Shown in pieces: positions 63,684-64,000 of a stretch of 64,000 nt of DNA. The DNA is from Arthrobacter sp. YD4 (GTDB lineage Bacteria; Actinomycetota; Actinomycetes; Actinomycetales; Micrococcaceae): contig NZ_JAUHHD010000002.1 in assembly GCF_030410515.1 (NCBI RefSeq), positions 227,419 through 291,418 of the forward strand, in the 5' to 3' direction. Numbering within the stretch: position 1 is the stretch's first letter; every line of letters begins with the position of its first letter. The notes beneath the pieces were generated by a model, which did no database searches, was not told the DNA's origin, and was given only the letters and a program-made list of their open reading frames with translations. Made by a program: the position numbers and the translations under genes.

Positions 63684-64000
63684 CTAGATGGTGAGCTCGC
63701 CCATCCGGTCCCAGCCGTCGCCGTCGATCTGGCGGCTGATGATCCGGGGCGTCTCCACCAGGGCCTGGGGCATATCCTCCATGGCCTTCTTGAAGTGGGC
63801 GCTGTTGACGTGGTCTCCGGCGGCGTCGTCCTTGAAGGCCTCGACGAGGACGAACTCGTTCGGGTCCTCGACGCTGCGTGACCACTCGAACCAGAGGTTG
63901 CCGGCTTCCTTGCGGGTGGAGGAGGTGAAGTCCTCCACGAGGCCGAGCCAGCGCTCGGACCAGTCGGGCTTGACCTTGAATTTGACGACGATGAAGATCA
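63684..64000 (-). CDS. Putative quinol monooxygenase (ABM domain), N-terminus outside window
   Basis: 105 codons are visible; the start lies beyond base 64000. IFIVVKFKVKPDWSERWLGLVEDFTSSTRKEAGNLWFEWSRSVEDPNEFVLVEAFKD and NSAHFKKAMEDMPQALVETPRI match the antibiotic-biosynthesis-monooxygenase ferredoxin-like fold. Relatives such as YgiN oxidise quinols; others degrade haem, which needs residues I cannot verify. Substrate unknown. Confidence 0.82.
   Translation of the reverse strand, partial: IFIVVKFKVKPDWSERWLGLVEDFTSSTRKEAGNLWFEWSRSVEDPNEFVLVEAFKDDAAGDHVNSAHFKKAMEDMPQALVETPRIISRQIDGDGWDRMGELTI

Overview
This window is a stretch of high-GC actinobacterial chromosome. Gene content and style fit the Arthrobacter/Pseudarthrobacter group (Micrococcaceae): RamB-AceA-AceB glyoxylate genes, tRNA-Ser and SRP RNA just upstream of dnaX-recR, an actinobacterial LysC with an internal beta-subunit start, GTG and TTG starts, and many TANNNT boxes 5-8 bases before start codons. 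The genus is inferred from these features, not proven. Most of the window is ordinary housekeeping DNA. I see no prophage, plasmid backbone, insertion sequence or CRISPR array.

Layout. 1-3.0 kb: end of a binding protein, then permease and ATPase of a ferric-iron type ABC importer. 3.0-11.9 kb: glycogen debranching-type enzyme, PAP2 phosphatase, YdeI-like protein, VOC protein, NUDIX-like protein, an unknown protein, SRPBCC protein, Tgt and a dienelactone hydrolase. 11.9-13.1 kb: an AbiEi/DUF559-type gene framed by two homologous 60-bp palindromic repeats. 13.1-15.2 kb: TetR regulator with a double operator, a TIGR01777 epimerase and a membrane protein in one likely operon. 15.2-24.6 kb: MHS transporter, ThiD/PdxK-type kinase, PoxB, RamB, AceA and AceB, a cluster for pyruvate/acetate and glyoxylate metabolism. 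24.6-38.5 kb: scattered single genes (MFS, GNAT, DsbA/FrnE, A-type Fe-S-like protein, TetR, LytR_C protein, HAD, Stealth transferase, phosphodiesterase, formaldehyde dehydrogenase, glutathione peroxidase, M23 peptidase, MpaB-like oxygenase).

38.5-45.9 kb: tRNA-Ser(GGA), SRP RNA, dnaX, recR, a membrane-protein gene interrupted by one in-frame TGA, VOC, GNAT and lysC. 45.9-47.0 kb: two small related proteins sharing an FGPASRG motif, and an OhrR-like regulator with a perfect 22-bp operator. 47.0-52.4 kb: two proteins resembling Streptomyces subtilisin inhibitor flank a putative 3-methyladenine glycosylase and converge on a large secreted subtilase. 52.7-56.0 kb: small proteins, CsbD, and two envelope proteins, one with five chaplin-like repeats and a LAxTG sorting signal. 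56.2-64.0 kb: purS-purQ-purL, a class A penicillin-binding protein, lgt, a MarR regulator, DUF503 and a partial monooxygenase.

The best candidates for something undescribed are the palindrome-framed AbiEi/DUF559 gene, the chaplin-like LAxTG surface protein with its secreted neighbour, the inhibitor/subtilase neighbourhood, and the paired FGPASRG small proteins beside an OhrR without an ohr gene. None is proven to be a new system.
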